Origin: Caldisericia bacterium
GTDB taxonomy: Bacteria; Caldisericota; Caldisericia; JAAYUI01
Length of the DNA: 64,000 nt
Assembly (NCBI GenBank): GCA_017999835.1
Contig: JAGNLA010000009.1
Span: forward strand, 6,646-70,645
Direction: 5' to 3'
Shown here: in pieces, positions 37,764 to 46,932 of the stretch
How the letters are laid out: each line of letters starts with the position of its first letter
Numbering within the stretch: position 1 is the first letter of the stretch
The notes under the pieces: model-generated
The model's database searches: none
The model's input: only the letters and a program-made list of their open reading frames with translations
What the model was told of the DNA's origin: nothing
Translations under genes and position numbers: made by a program

Positions 37764-40700
37764 TTTGGCGTTGTACTTGACCTCCTTGCCGTCAATCCTG
37801 GCAACCGTTTTGTTGAGCCAGCATTCAATGACTTTGGCGTTGCCATTTGGAAGATGCTGATTGAGTATCATCTTCTTTTCCTTTGCGTCCCATTCAGTTG
37901 TGCAGTTAAGAAGATCTGCGATATCCCTAATTGGCATATAGGTTGTGCCATTTAGGGCTTTGTGCCTTAGATCAGTGAACTTGCTGGTTGGAGGTGTCGT
38001 TAATGGGTACTGAGCCGCACCGTTGACTGTCCATTCTTTTTTGTCGAGTGTCAGAACTATGACGGTTTTCTTTGGCTTGGCTGTGATTACCAGGTTCATG
38101 GATGTGGTGTTGCCACACACGTCTTTTGCGCTGACTACAAAAATGTTTTTTCCGGCATCGAGTGTGACGTTGGCAGAAAATATTCCAGTATCGCCTTCGG
38201 TAGACTCAATTACTGCCAATGTTTTGTCGATATAGACCATTGCGTTTGCTTCGGTTTTCACCCTTATTGTAGTTGAATCGCCTTCGGTAAAAACCTCATT
38301 CTCTTTTGGACTGAGGACTTCAAACCTTGGCGGTTCGGTGTCTAGCGTGATGACTCTTTTTATTATCGTTTCGTTGCAAGCCTGGTCACGTGCAATCACC
38401 TCGATTACGTTTGGACCTTCCTTGAGAGTGATGGTATGCTGAAATTTATACTCGATTGAATCTTGATCTTTGGTCTCGTAGATTTCACCTTGCAGAAGCT
38501 GGGTTTCCTTACCTTCAAACCTTACAAACACTGAATCGGTTACCTGGTACTTCTCATTGTCGCCATCGGTGAGCATTTCGGTAAAACCGCGTTCGCCAGA
38601 AACAAAAAAAGAACTTGAGGATGTGCTGGCATTCGATTTTGGGTAATTCAATGTCAATGGCGGAGTGACAGTGTCAATGTTCAAATTGTAGGTTTGTGGC
38701 TCTTCCTTAACACCGTTGAACTCTGCTTGCCATGTGATTTTTGCTCTCTGAGAGCCTGGCATGAGTCTGGCTTCTCCACCGTAGGTTACAGATTTGTCTG
38801 GCTGGTTATTAAACCAGAATGTTATTTTTGCATCAGGATTCAGGCAGTCAAAACCTAGAATTGGTGGCTTGTTGAACCAGTCACCACAGTTTGGTTTGTC
38901 CGGGTCTAAAAAGTATATCCAAGATTTGAGTGGTGCTGGCTCGAGAACGTATTCTTCAGAAACCATCGGCTCTCCCTGGTCAACATAAACTTTCAAATTG
39001 TACGAACCGTGTTTTCTTGGATTTTGTATGCCGATGTCGATGGAAACATCGGCCGGTTTGATGGAAGTAATTTCGATTGGTGTGGCAATGGCAAGCGTTG
39101 TTCCATTAACGCCTGTCGATATTGCGGTTTTGCCGCCAACTGTCACCTTGGCAAGATCAAAATCCCTTGGTAAAATCGTTCCTTCCGGGAACTCCACCCT
39201 GAAAATGTCGCCAACAGCCAGTTGAGCTTGAGATGATGGGGTCAACTTGAACGAATACTTTGATTCCAAACTGCTTTGGTAGTTTGAGAGAACGAGGTTT
39301 GACACCAATCCCTTAGTCGGTATTATCTCGATCTGACCACAATCATAAGTGTCTTTTGGAGTGGTTATCGAGAATGAATACGTGCCAGCTTTGGGGTTTG
39401 TGACCCCGGCCTGGGCGCGCACGGTTATGGCGATAAAATATTCAACATCTGTCGGGAGCGTGATTTTGAAGGTGTTTCTCTCAACGGCGAGGGCTTTTGT
39501 CGGTACGCCCATAACACTGACGTTTGCAGGTATGATGCTTGCTGGAAGCTTGAAACCTTCAGGAAAATTCAGCTTTATGTCTGTTCCGACTTTCAGCTTT
39601 TCTCCATCAGGCAGAGGGGTCCTACAGGAGATGAAGGAATTTTTGTATTCTTCGTTGGGAGTGACCACTGTCGTGGGGGTCGACGCAAGGGCAAGCGGGG
39701 CAGATTTGATGAAATTCGGTTCTGACGATGTTGAAACCTCAACAACCAACGGATCTCTTGTCAGCTTGCAGGCAATACCGGAATTGGAAAGAAACTCGAT
39801 TTTTGCCTTGCCAAGGTTGTTTACATCGGTTGGGCAGACAATTGACATTTCAGCAAAACCTACGCTTTGCGTGATCTCAGGAGGGCTTTGTACAAATGCC
39901 CCGTTGATTTTGATTGATTTTGCTGCAAATCTCTTTGGAATGACAAATGTTGCCGGCAACTTGAGCATGATTGTTGAGCTACCGCCATCCAAGGCTCCGC
40001 CTTCTCCGGTTTTGAAGTTGACCGTCAAAGCATTGCTGGAATTGTTCATGAGGTTGTCCTCAAGTGTGACATCTGAAACATCCGAGCATGGCAGGATGAA
40101 GGATTCCGACTCCACAGGCACGGGTTCAGGTGTCGTCGCCACAGCAAGCCTGTACCTACCAGGAGTCGCTGGACCGATGATGCCAGTGGTTTTTGATGTG
40201 TTAATGTCAATTGAGTTATATCCTTTTCTCCAAGCCTCGACTTCCAATGGGGTGTAAAGCAACAATGACCTTTCAATACAATTATTGATTACTCGAGGAT
40301 AACCGGAGCAGATGCCACATGGCGAATACCCAATTGACGTCGATGAGTCAAGAGACTCTAACGCCTTCTTCCTGTCTTTGTCATCAAATGGCATGGCTGG
40401 CATAATCGTTCCAAGCATCCAGAATCCTAATCCTGAAGGATCTTTAACAACCCTAGGTATTGATTTACCTATATTGCATATATCGCCCCAATTTGTCACA
40501 TTTTCTGATGCTGGTATATTGTAGAATTCTCCATATCCTTTCTCGCCAGTTATTGCATACATCTTTCCAGTTTTTTTTAATTCTAGATTGTCAAACTTTT
40601 TAAAATATTCTTCGTTTGGGACAAACCTTGGATCGGATATCTTTTCATCGATTTTTTGAAATCCATCGCATATTTTACTTGCGATTTCTTCTGGATTGTC

Positions 40701-40937
40701 TGTTAAACCATTTTCATCTATAGGAAACCAAATTTTGAACCAATCATGAATTTTTATGTTTACATTATACCTTATGTAAACTTTGAATGCCGTAATCCGA
40801 TTCGCCCTTGCTGCTGAAAGCCTCGGTTTTATCATGTTCAATTCGACACGTATCGGACCAAGTGTTGCAAAAACCGGTGATACAAAAGCTATCGAAAGAA
40901 TCAAAGCTGTAACCAAAATACCCAATTTGCCCTTCAT
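37635..40937 (-). CDS. large secreted multi-domain surface protein, paralogue F (first gene of the array)
   Basis: 1100 residues from the ATG at 40937 (AAGGGG upstream); the open frame continues 57 codons further, but that stretch has no signal peptide and covers the promoter region. Signal peptide 1-24 before TLGP. N-terminal module with PRLSAARAN, KIHDWFKIWFP, ICDGFQKI, SGLGFWMLGT (Phe replaces Cys), GYSPCGICSGYP and EAWRKGYNSID. Three beta repeats, chitobiase-like insert with NCGDWFNKPPILGFDCLNP, Ig-like domains containing GERGFTEMLTDGDNEKY and QACNETIIKRVITLD, then the stalk domain. It heads the F-E-D-C-B operon; the divergent MATE gene shares the upstream region. Confidence 0.8.
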   Translation of the reverse strand: MKGKLGILVTALILSIAFVSPVFATLGPIRVELNMIKPRLSAARANRITAFKVYIRYNVNIKIHDWFKIWFPIDENGLTDNPEEIASKICDGFQKIDEKISDPRFVPNEEYFKKFDNLELKKTGKMYAITGEKGYGEFYNIPASENVTNWGDICNIGKSIPRVVKDPSGLGFWMLGTIMPAMPFDDKDRKKALESLDSSTSIGYSPCGICSGYPRVINNCIERSLLLYTPLEVEAWRKGYNSIDINTSKTTGIIGPATPGRYRLAVATTPEPVPVESESFILPCSDVSDVTLEDNLMNNSSNALTVNFKTGEGGALDGGSSTIMLKLPATFVIPKRFAAKSIKINGAFVQSPPEITQSVGFAEMSIVCPTDVNNLGKAKIEFLSNSGIACKLTRDPLVVEVSTSSEPNFIKSAPLALASTPTTVVTPNEEYKNSFISCRTPLPDGEKLKVGTDIKLNFPEGFKLPASIIPANVSVMGVPTKALAVERNTFKITLPTDVEYFIAITVRAQAGVTNPKAGTYSFSITTPKDTYDCGQIEIIPTKGLVSNLVLSNYQSSLESKYSFKLTPSSQAQLAVGDIFRVEFPEGTILPRDFDLAKVTVGGKTAISTGVNGTTLAIATPIEITSIKPADVSIDIGIQNPRKHGSYNLKVYVDQGEPMVSEEYVLEPAPLKSWIYFLDPDKPNCGDWFNKPPILGFDCLNPDAKITFWFNNQPDKSVTYGGEARLMPGSQRAKITWQAEFNGVKEEPQTYNLNIDTVTPPLTLNYPKSNASTSSSSFFVSGERGFTEMLTDGDNEKYQVTDSVFVRFEGKETQLLQGEIYETKDQDSIEYKFQHTITLKEGPNVIEVIARDQACNETIIKRVITLDTEPPRFEVLSPKENEVFTEGDSTTIRVKTEANAMVYIDKTLAVIESTEGDTGIFSANVTLDAGKNIFVVSAKDVCGNTTSMNLVITAKPKKTVIVLTLDKKEWTVNGAAQYPLTTPPTSKFTDLRHKALNGTTYMPIRDIADLLNCTTEWDAKEKKMILNQHLPNGNAKVIECWLNKTVARIDGKEVKYNAKGTLYPVSINGKTMLPLRFVAENLGASVVFDAKTKQITLTYPK

Positions 40938-40994
40938 ATTTAGCACCCCTTTTGCTGTGATGGGTTTATTTTCACCTAATCCGGTTAAATCGAA

Positions 40995-41028
40995 AACAAT
41001 TACCGATAAAGCATCTATCGGTATTGTT
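40995..41028. repeat. inverted repeat in the divergent surface-protein/MATE intergenic region
   Basis: AACAATTACCGATA and TATCGGTATTGTT pair as a 13-bp stem with one bulged T around a 7-base loop. It lies 58 bases upstream of paralogue F and about 100 before the MATE start. There is no T run on either side, so an operator or mRNA leader structure is more likely than a terminator. Confidence 0.5.
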
Positions 41029-41130
41029 AAGGTTGGAATCAAAGAATGTCCTATAAATGGTAACTTTACAAAATAAGAAAATGAAAGTTTGTTGCCAGAT
41101 GCAAACAAATCCTTAAACTATTTCATCAAA

Positions 41131-42660
41131 ATGAAACCCCAGGAACGAGACCTTACAGAAGGCAACACACTCAAAAATCTCTGGCTGCTGGCATGGCCAG
41201 GCATCGCAGGAAGGTTTTTTGAAAATCTCTATCAGCTGGTCAATGTAAAACTGGTAGGACTTTTGGGGCCGGTTGCTGGAATGCTTGGACAATCCGCTGT
41301 TGTCACCTATGGTATTGTCGGTGGCTTCTTCGGAATCCTCAATAACATCTCGGGGCCAGGTTCAGTTACTGTAATAGCCAGAAATTGGGGTGCAAAGAAC
41401 TATCCCAAGGCTGCCTGGGCGGCAGAACAGACGCTTATTTATAAATTCCTTGCAGGAGTCATAGGCTCCGTCATTGGTTTGATTTTTCTTCGTCAGCTCC
41501 TGTTTCTTGCCGGCGCCTCTCAAGTGGTCAACATTCCGGCAAATTTGCACCCTACATCCGCTGAAATGCCATTTTGCTTGTCAGAGATGACCCTTGCCAT
41601 TCAATATGGCACAGTCCTCCTGATATCCCTGCCTTTTCAATTCTGTTATTTCACTTTCAACACGATCTTCCGCTGCACCAGTGATAGCCAGACAGGCATG
41701 ATTCTCAATTTCTCATCAGCAGTCCTCAACCTTGTGTTCGACATAGTCTTTATCCTTGGATGGGGAATCATCCCAAGGATGGGCATCATAGGTGCAGCAT
41801 ACTCAACTGTACTTGCGCAGATGTTGGTCTTTTTTGTTGGTATGGGTCTTATGCTTACAGGCAACAAAATCTCGGCCGAAAGGTACACCCTGCTTGCTCT
41901 TCCATACAGAGATGGTGACTCTGTCAGATTCAGGCTGAGATTGCCTTACTACAAATTCAGGCTGGAAAAACGCGGTATAAAAATCAGTTTTCGCGGTCTT
42001 TTCAAACCGGATATCGGAATTCTCAAAACTTTTCTGAGAATTGGCACCTCTTACGCTGTTACAAACTCGCTTGGTTCTGTGTCGTCAATGATTTTTATCA
42101 ATCTGATTTCAGTTTTTGGACCAGCCTACAAAGCTGTCTACGGAGTCACCAACACAATTGCCGGTTTTGTTAACATGCCCTTGTTGGGATTACAACAGGC
42201 TGCAAGCGCACTTGTTGGCCAAAATCTTGGCGCACACAAGCCCCACGGAGCATATAAAACAACACTTTACGCAGTACTTATTGGTATAGGATTGTGCTCA
42301 ATCACAGTATTTGTAGGTTTTCCATTTGGTGGAAGTATCATTGGCATGTTCCAGAGCAATCCTGATTCGATAAAGATAGGAGCAATGGTTTTCGGTTTGG
42401 CCATGACAAGCAATATGGTCAATGCTGGGCAATGGATGCTTTGGACGGCTTTCGAAGGTTCTGGCTACACTTTCTGGCCGTCGTTACTTGGGCAGCTTAA
42501 CCATTGGTTACTCAATATTTTACCTGTTATTGTGGCAATAAAAGTATACAGAGCAGATCTTGTTTGGATTTATTACATCGGCATTTTATCGTCGTCAAGT
42601 GTTATGTTTATCAACTGGCTGCTGTTTAAGAATGGCTCCTGGAAATCCGCCAGAGTCTAA
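41131..42660 (+). CDS. MATE-family multidrug/cation antiporter
   Basis: 509 residues from the ATG at 41131 (MKPQERDLTEGN), which matches the usual short polar leader of MatE proteins; a TTG at 41089 would add 14 residues. No convincing ribosome site precedes either. About twelve hydrophobic segments in two six-helix halves are visible, with the family's opening KNLWLLAWPGIAGRFFENLYQLVNVKLVGLLG and in the second half GLQQAASALVGQNLGA. MATE proteins export drugs, organic cations or lipid-linked compounds using Na+ or H+ gradients. A charged loop of about 50 residues (near 265-315) between the halves is longer than usual. Confidence 0.9.
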   Translation: MKPQERDLTEGNTLKNLWLLAWPGIAGRFFENLYQLVNVKLVGLLGPVAGMLGQSAVVTYGIVGGFFGILNNISGPGSVTVIARNWGAKNYPKAAWAAEQTLIYKFLAGVIGSVIGLIFLRQLLFLAGASQVVNIPANLHPTSAEMPFCLSEMTLAIQYGTVLLISLPFQFCYFTFNTIFRCTSDSQTGMILNFSSAVLNLVFDIVFILGWGIIPRMGIIGAAYSTVLAQMLVFFVGMGLMLTGNKISAERYTLLALPYRDGDSVRFRLRLPYYKFRLEKRGIKISFRGLFKPDIGILKTFLRIGTSYAVTNSLGSVSSMIFINLISVFGPAYKAVYGVTNTIAGFVNMPLLGLQQAASALVGQNLGAHKPHGAYKTTLYAVLIGIGLCSITVFVGFPFGGSIIGMFQSNPDSIKIGAMVFGLAMTSNMVNAGQWMLWTAFEGSGYTFWPSLLGQLNHWLLNILPVIVAIKVYRADLVWIYYIGILSSSSVMFINWLLFKNGSWKSARV

Positions 42661-42662
42661 TC

Positions 42663-42691
42663 TTGACTACCAAGAGAAACTATTGTTAAAT
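42663..42691 (+). promoter_or_regulatory. possible promoter of the double-propeller gene
   Basis: TTGACT, a 17-base spacer and TTAAAT, about 50 bases before the start codon at 42741. Confidence 0.4.
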
Positions 42692-42740
42692 CATTACTGA
42701 ATGAAACTATTTACCGTAGTTCCAGGTATTTTCTAGAAAA

Positions 42741-45173
42741 ATGAAAAGACTTTGCGCGCTAGCATTGATCCTCGTTCAACTAGCATCGGTTTTTTACTGC
42801 GTGAATGCTGCGAAAATAACCAGATGGTGGCTATCAAATTTTATGCCCTCGGTTCTATTGTCCAGTGACCACACGCAAAACGCCCCGATCTTATCGGGCG
42901 GGTATCTCAGTTGGCTGGACACCCGTAACAAGTTTCATGACACTGAAGGCAGGATAATGCCACGCATTTTCATGATGGATATCGCCACTAGCGAGGAAAA
43001 ACCCTGTTCAGCCTTTACAAGGAAAACCCCATACAGGTCGATGTACAGAAACATATCCGTCTGGTCTGAAAATCCATCATCCCAACCAAGTGATGACAAC
43101 TACAACATCATGTCCTACGATTTTCTAACTGGTACTCGAAAAATCGTTTGCAACGCTAAGAAACGCCAGGACAACCCTCAAGTTTCCAAGGATTGGATCA
43201 TCTGGAGAGACTGGAGAAACTGCCAATCATCATCAGATGACCAGCAGAATTGTGAGATCTATGGCATTAACATTTCAGATGGCAAAGAGTTTTTGGTTAA
43301 AGACCTCAACAGCCAGGGGACAGCGGAACTCTACAATGATTACGTTGCTTTATCACTAAAAATGTCTGACAAAAGCGATTACGACATCTATATTTTTGTC
43401 CTTGCAACAAAAAAACTCCTGCCAATCTGTACTGCTCCAGGCGATCAGATATCTCCAAAAATCATTGGCAACACCATCTTGTGGCTGGACTGCAGAACTT
43501 GCAGCACAAACAGCGACTCAATGATCACCAACATTTATGGGTATTCATTGTCAACAAAAAAGGAACTGTACATCTCGTCTCTTCCAAACAGGGAGTTCGG
43601 CCTGACGGTTGGAGACAGATACGCCGCCTGGTATTATCAACCTTCTCAGAGTTTCTCAGGAACAATAAAAACCATGATCAAAGGTTATGACACGATCGCC
43701 GGCAAAACCATCCCAATTACTGAAAAACCTGGAATCTACTCCAATATTTCAATTGCTGGCAAGTATTGTGTTTATGAAACCTCCGATCCATGCTCCGATT
43801 TTGGTTCAGACATAAAAATCTATGATTTCACAACAGGAAAAACCTACTGGGTTTTTAGAGGGTTTGGTGACCAACGTAATCCGGTAATCTATGGCGACGT
43901 TGTCGCTTGGGAGGATCATGGCAGTTTTGATTCCGAATCCATATCAATATGGTATACAAACGTAAAAAATCCAGTAGAAACTGCAGAACCTCAAACATAT
44001 GGCTCAAGACCGGCGAACATTTGGTCGACAGCACATGGCAACAACCAGCGAACAAACTTCTCCCCTTCGCAAATTAAAAAAATGTTGGGAAATCCATTCA
44101 CGATTCAATGGACATTTGATTTGCAGGAACTAACCTACTCCACTCCAATTTTTGACAAAAAAGGCTACGCCTTTTTTGGTGTCGATGACAGCAAGTTCTA
44201 TTGCCTCAATGTTTTTGATGGCCAAAAGGCCTGGGATTTTCAAACGATTGGCAAGGTCAAGGGATCTGCTGCATTGTACATGGAACGATTATTTTTTGGC
44301 GACGACAAGGGTGTTTTTTATTGTCTTGATTCACAGACAGGGCAGGAGATATGGAGATTTCAGACTGGCGGAGCCATAACAGGTTCACCCGCAGTCTTTC
44401 AGGGCGATATCGATCATTATGGCTGCGTCGCTTTCTCGTCCTCAGACAAAAAACTGTATCTACTCAACGCTCTCTCGAAAACTCCTTCCGTAAAATGGAC
44501 TTTTGATCTTGAAGGCTGGGCAGTCGACGCTCCAGCAGTAGATTACAATTCAACGCTTAAGTTGATTGACCGACAGGCAACATCAAAAGTCATTTATATT
44601 TGTACATCAAACAACAGGTTGCTGTGCATAGATGCAACGACCGGCAGACTTCTTTCAGAATTGAAGACGAAGAATGCCTTGAACACCTCTCCGACAGCCT
44701 ATGGTTCCAAGGTTCTCATATCAACATCCGAGGGAATTATTATTGGTTCAGATTTTTCGGCATGGGGCATGAAGCCTTGCACTACATTCAAGGAAGAGAC
44801 CAATCATCCCCTGAGCGGATCGGTAGTTTACGATTCTATCAACGACCGCATATGCTACGAAGTCGCTCCCGGAACAATCAAATGTGTCAAGGAAAAAGAC
44901 AGCTGGACCTATAACATCTCTGAACCATTGAAGGCCACGCCAACGCTCTTATTTAACAACACAGACGAATCAACTGTTCTCGCCTGTTGCACTGAATCTG
45001 GCAAGCTTGTGATACTTGACACCTCAAACGGTTCAGAAATAGCAAAAATCGCCCTTAAAAGTGCAGCAACCACATCCATATCCATATTTGACACCGGATA
45101 CCCCTCAATTCTTGTCGCAACAAAGGATAAAAAAATATACTGTATAAGCCAACGCCCCAAGCAAGATGACTGA
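42741..45173 (+). CDS. secreted protein with two beta-propeller-type halves (TolB-like and PQQ-like)
   Basis: 810 residues with signal peptide 1-23 (cleavage near VNA/AK). Residues 50-410 contain TolB/surface-layer-like repeats built on W-x-D and Y-D/G-Y-x-x motifs (GGYLSWLDTRNK, WIIWRDWRNC, NTILWLDCRTC, DVVAWEDHG). Residues 450-805 are PQQ-like repeats (KFYCLNVFDGQKAWDFQT, VFYCLDSQTGQEIWRFQTGG, RLLCIDATTGRLLSEL). There are no catalytic PQQ-enzyme residues, so it is a binding or scaffold protein outside the membrane. No anchor other than the signal peptide. Probably a single-gene unit; rplU has its own promoter downstream. Confidence 0.75.
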   Translation: MKRLCALALILVQLASVFYCVNAAKITRWWLSNFMPSVLLSSDHTQNAPILSGGYLSWLDTRNKFHDTEGRIMPRIFMMDIATSEEKPCSAFTRKTPYRSMYRNISVWSENPSSQPSDDNYNIMSYDFLTGTRKIVCNAKKRQDNPQVSKDWIIWRDWRNCQSSSDDQQNCEIYGINISDGKEFLVKDLNSQGTAELYNDYVALSLKMSDKSDYDIYIFVLATKKLLPICTAPGDQISPKIIGNTILWLDCRTCSTNSDSMITNIYGYSLSTKKELYISSLPNREFGLTVGDRYAAWYYQPSQSFSGTIKTMIKGYDTIAGKTIPITEKPGIYSNISIAGKYCVYETSDPCSDFGSDIKIYDFTTGKTYWVFRGFGDQRNPVIYGDVVAWEDHGSFDSESISIWYTNVKNPVETAEPQTYGSRPANIWSTAHGNNQRTNFSPSQIKKMLGNPFTIQWTFDLQELTYSTPIFDKKGYAFFGVDDSKFYCLNVFDGQKAWDFQTIGKVKGSAALYMERLFFGDDKGVFYCLDSQTGQEIWRFQTGGAITGSPAVFQGDIDHYGCVAFSSSDKKLYLLNALSKTPSVKWTFDLEGWAVDAPAVDYNSTLKLIDRQATSKVIYICTSNNRLLCIDATTGRLLSELKTKNALNTSPTAYGSKVLISTSEGIIIGSDFSAWGMKPCTTFKEETNHPLSGSVVYDSINDRICYEVAPGTIKCVKEKDSWTYNISEPLKATPTLLFNNTDESTVLACCTESGKLVILDTSNGSEIAKIALKSAATTSISIFDTGYPSILVATKDKKIYCISQRPKQDD

Positions 45174-45215
45174 AAATATTTTCGGTTTTTTGGCAAACAG
45201 CAAATATCTTTTTTG

Positions 45216-45243
45216 TTGACTGTGTTTTTTTCCCATCTAATAT
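45216..45243 (+). promoter_or_regulatory. sigma-70-type promoter of rplU
   Basis: TTGACT, a 16-base T-rich spacer and TAATAT. The start is expected near 45250, leaving a leader of about 27 bases that contains GGAGG before the rplU ATG. The leader is too short for an autoregulatory structure. Confidence 0.75.
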
Positions 45244-45276
45244 AGAACAGATGTAAACATTATCTGGAGGAATGCT

Positions 45277-45591
45277 ATGTACGCAGTCATCAAAACAGGT
45301 GGAAAACACTATAAGGTTGCTGAAGGCGACGTTGTAAGGGTTGAAAAACTCGATGTCGAAGCCGGCAAAGAATTCACATTTGGTGAAGTTTCAATGATTG
45401 AAAACGGTGGTCAGGTCAAGATCGGACAGCCGTTTGTCTCAGGAGCAAAGGTTGTGGCGGATGTTGTTGATCAAATCAAAGGTCCAAAACTCACAGTCTT
45501 CTTCTATCGTCACAAGACAAACCACAAGAGAATGATGGGTCACCGTCAGCCATACTCAGAAGTAAAAATTAAACAAATCATAGGAGGTTAG
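45277..45591 (+). CDS. rplU: 50S ribosomal protein L21
   Basis: 104 residues with the standard opening MYAVIKTGGKHYKVAEGD and the rRNA-binding end VFFYRHKTNHKRMMGHRQPYSEVKIKQI. GGAGG lies seven bases before the ATG. In most bacteria rplU is followed by rpmA (L27) and obg. Here it is followed by a P-loop protein and a carbamoyltransferase gene, and L27 is not in the window. Confidence 0.97.
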   Translation: MYAVIKTGGKHYKVAEGDVVRVEKLDVEAGKEFTFGEVSMIENGGQVKIGQPFVSGAKVVADVVDQIKGPKLTVFFYRHKTNHKRMMGHRQPYSEVKIKQIIGG

Positions 45592-45599
45592 CAAAAGAA

Positions 45600-46916
45600 A
45601 TGCCAAGAAAAGTAATCATCATGGGCGCAGCCGGACGTGATTTCCACAACTTTAACGTCCTTTACCGCGACAATCCCGACTACAACGTTGTCGCCTTTAC
45701 AGCAACTCAGATTCCTGACATTGCAGGCAGGAAGTACCCGGTCGAACTTGCAGGCAAGCTCTACCCAAATGGTATTCCAATCTACGACGAAAAAGAGCTC
45801 ACAAAGCTCATCAAGGAACATAAGGCAGACGACGTCGTATTCTCCTACTCCGACCAGCCACACCATGTGGTTATGAACAAGGCAGCCCTCGTTAATGCAA
45901 ACGGCGCCAACTTCATCATGACCGGTTATCAGAACACGGCAATCAAATCCACAAAACCAATTATCTCGGTCACAGCTGTCCGCACAGGTTGCGGCAAGAG
46001 CCAAACAACAAGAGCTGTCCTTGAAGTCCTCAAGAAGATGGGCAAAAAGGTAGTCTCAGTTCGTCATCCAATGCCATACGGCGACCTTGCAAAACAGGCA
46101 GTTCAGAGATTTGCCAACTACTCCGACCTCGACAAGCACGAATGCACAATTGAGGAAAGGGAAGAGTACGAACCACACATCGACATGGGCGCAGTCATCT
46201 ACTCAGGCGTCGACTATGAAAAGATCCTTCGTGAAGCTGAAAAAGAAGCAGACGTAATCATCTGGGACGGCGGAAACAATGACACACCATTCTACCTTGC
46301 CGACCTTGCAATCGTCGTAGCTGACCCACTCAGACCAGGTCATGAAATCTCCTACTACCCAGGCGAAACAAACATCGACATGGCAGATGCAGTCGTTATC
46401 AACAAAATCGACTCAGCATATCCGGAAGATGTTCAGCTTGTCAGGGAAAACATAATCTCAAGAAATCCAAACGCAGTCATCATCGACGCTGCCTCGCCAG
46501 TTTTTGTCAACAATCCAGAACAGATCAAAGGCAAGAAGGTCCTCGTTCTGGAAGACGGCCCGACGCTCACCCACGGCGAAATGACATACGGCGCAGGTTT
46601 TGTTGCAGCACAAAAAGCCGGTGCAGGCGAAATCGTCAGCCCGAAACCATACGCAGTCAGATCAATTGCCGACACCTTTGCAAAGTACACCCATGTCGAA
46701 GACATCCTTCCAGCAATGGGCTACGGCGACGCACAGGTCAAGGATCTCAAGGACACCATCGAAGCAGTACCATGCGATATCATCGTCTCGGCAACTCCAA
46801 TCGACATCACCAGAGTCCTCAAAGTCAGCAAGCCAATCGTTCGCGTTGGTTATGAACTCCAGGTCATCGGCATGCCGACCCTTGAAGGTCTGATCAAGAA
46901 CAAATTCAATTGGTAA
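45600..46916 (+). CDS. cyclic-2,3-diphosphoglycerate-synthetase-like P-loop protein
   Basis: 438 residues. The N-terminal Rossmann-like part starts MPRKVIIMGAAGRDFHNFN. The P-loop TGCGKSQT (129-136) lies within SVTAVRTGCGKSQTTRAV, then VRHPMPYGDLAKQAVQRFA, and nucleotide-domain motifs include IIWDGGNNDTPFY and VVINKIDSA. This matches the family of archaeal cyclic 2,3-diphosphoglycerate synthetases, whose bacterial members have no proven product and are often just called GTPases. Only eight bases follow rplU and 16 precede the carbamoyltransferase, with a good GGAG before each. A link with carbamoyl-phosphate metabolism is suggested by position only. Confidence 0.82.
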   Translation: MPRKVIIMGAAGRDFHNFNVLYRDNPDYNVVAFTATQIPDIAGRKYPVELAGKLYPNGIPIYDEKELTKLIKEHKADDVVFSYSDQPHHVVMNKAALVNANGANFIMTGYQNTAIKSTKPIISVTAVRTGCGKSQTTRAVLEVLKKMGKKVVSVRHPMPYGDLAKQAVQRFANYSDLDKHECTIEEREEYEPHIDMGAVIYSGVDYEKILREAEKEADVIIWDGGNNDTPFYLADLAIVVADPLRPGHEISYYPGETNIDMADAVVINKIDSAYPEDVQLVRENIISRNPNAVIIDAASPVFVNNPEQIKGKKVLVLEDGPTLTHGEMTYGAGFVAAQKAGAGEIVSPKPYAVRSIADTFAKYTHVEDILPAMGYGDAQVKDLKDTIEAVPCDIIVSATPIDITRVLKVSKPIVRVGYELQVIGMPTLEGLIKNKFNW

Positions 46917-46932
46917 AAAGGAGAATTCTCAA

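Noticed and set aside
39349-40257. 302-codon open frame on the plus strand inside paralogue F
   Set aside because: It is antisense to a clear multi-domain secreted protein, has no ribosome site and no recognisable domain; the repeated beta modules produce open antisense frames by composition.
22397-41000. Repeated DNA in the surface-protein region as a mobile element or CRISPR
   Set aside because: The repeats are coding, in frame and domain-sized; there are no terminal inverted repeats, transposase or spacer pattern.
40938-41108. 57-codon extension of paralogue F
   Set aside because: The extra residues have no signal peptide, and the following MKGKLGILV segment is a typical signal start with its own ribosome site.
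45172-45195. GAAAATATTTTC palindrome followed by T run as a terminator of the double-propeller gene
   Set aside because: The stem is all A/T except its ends and would be very weak; a real terminator cannot be claimed.
45588-46004. 138-codon minus-strand frame inside the P-loop gene
   Set aside because: Cys- and Val-rich shadow of a strongly coding plus-strand gene; no ribosome site or domain.
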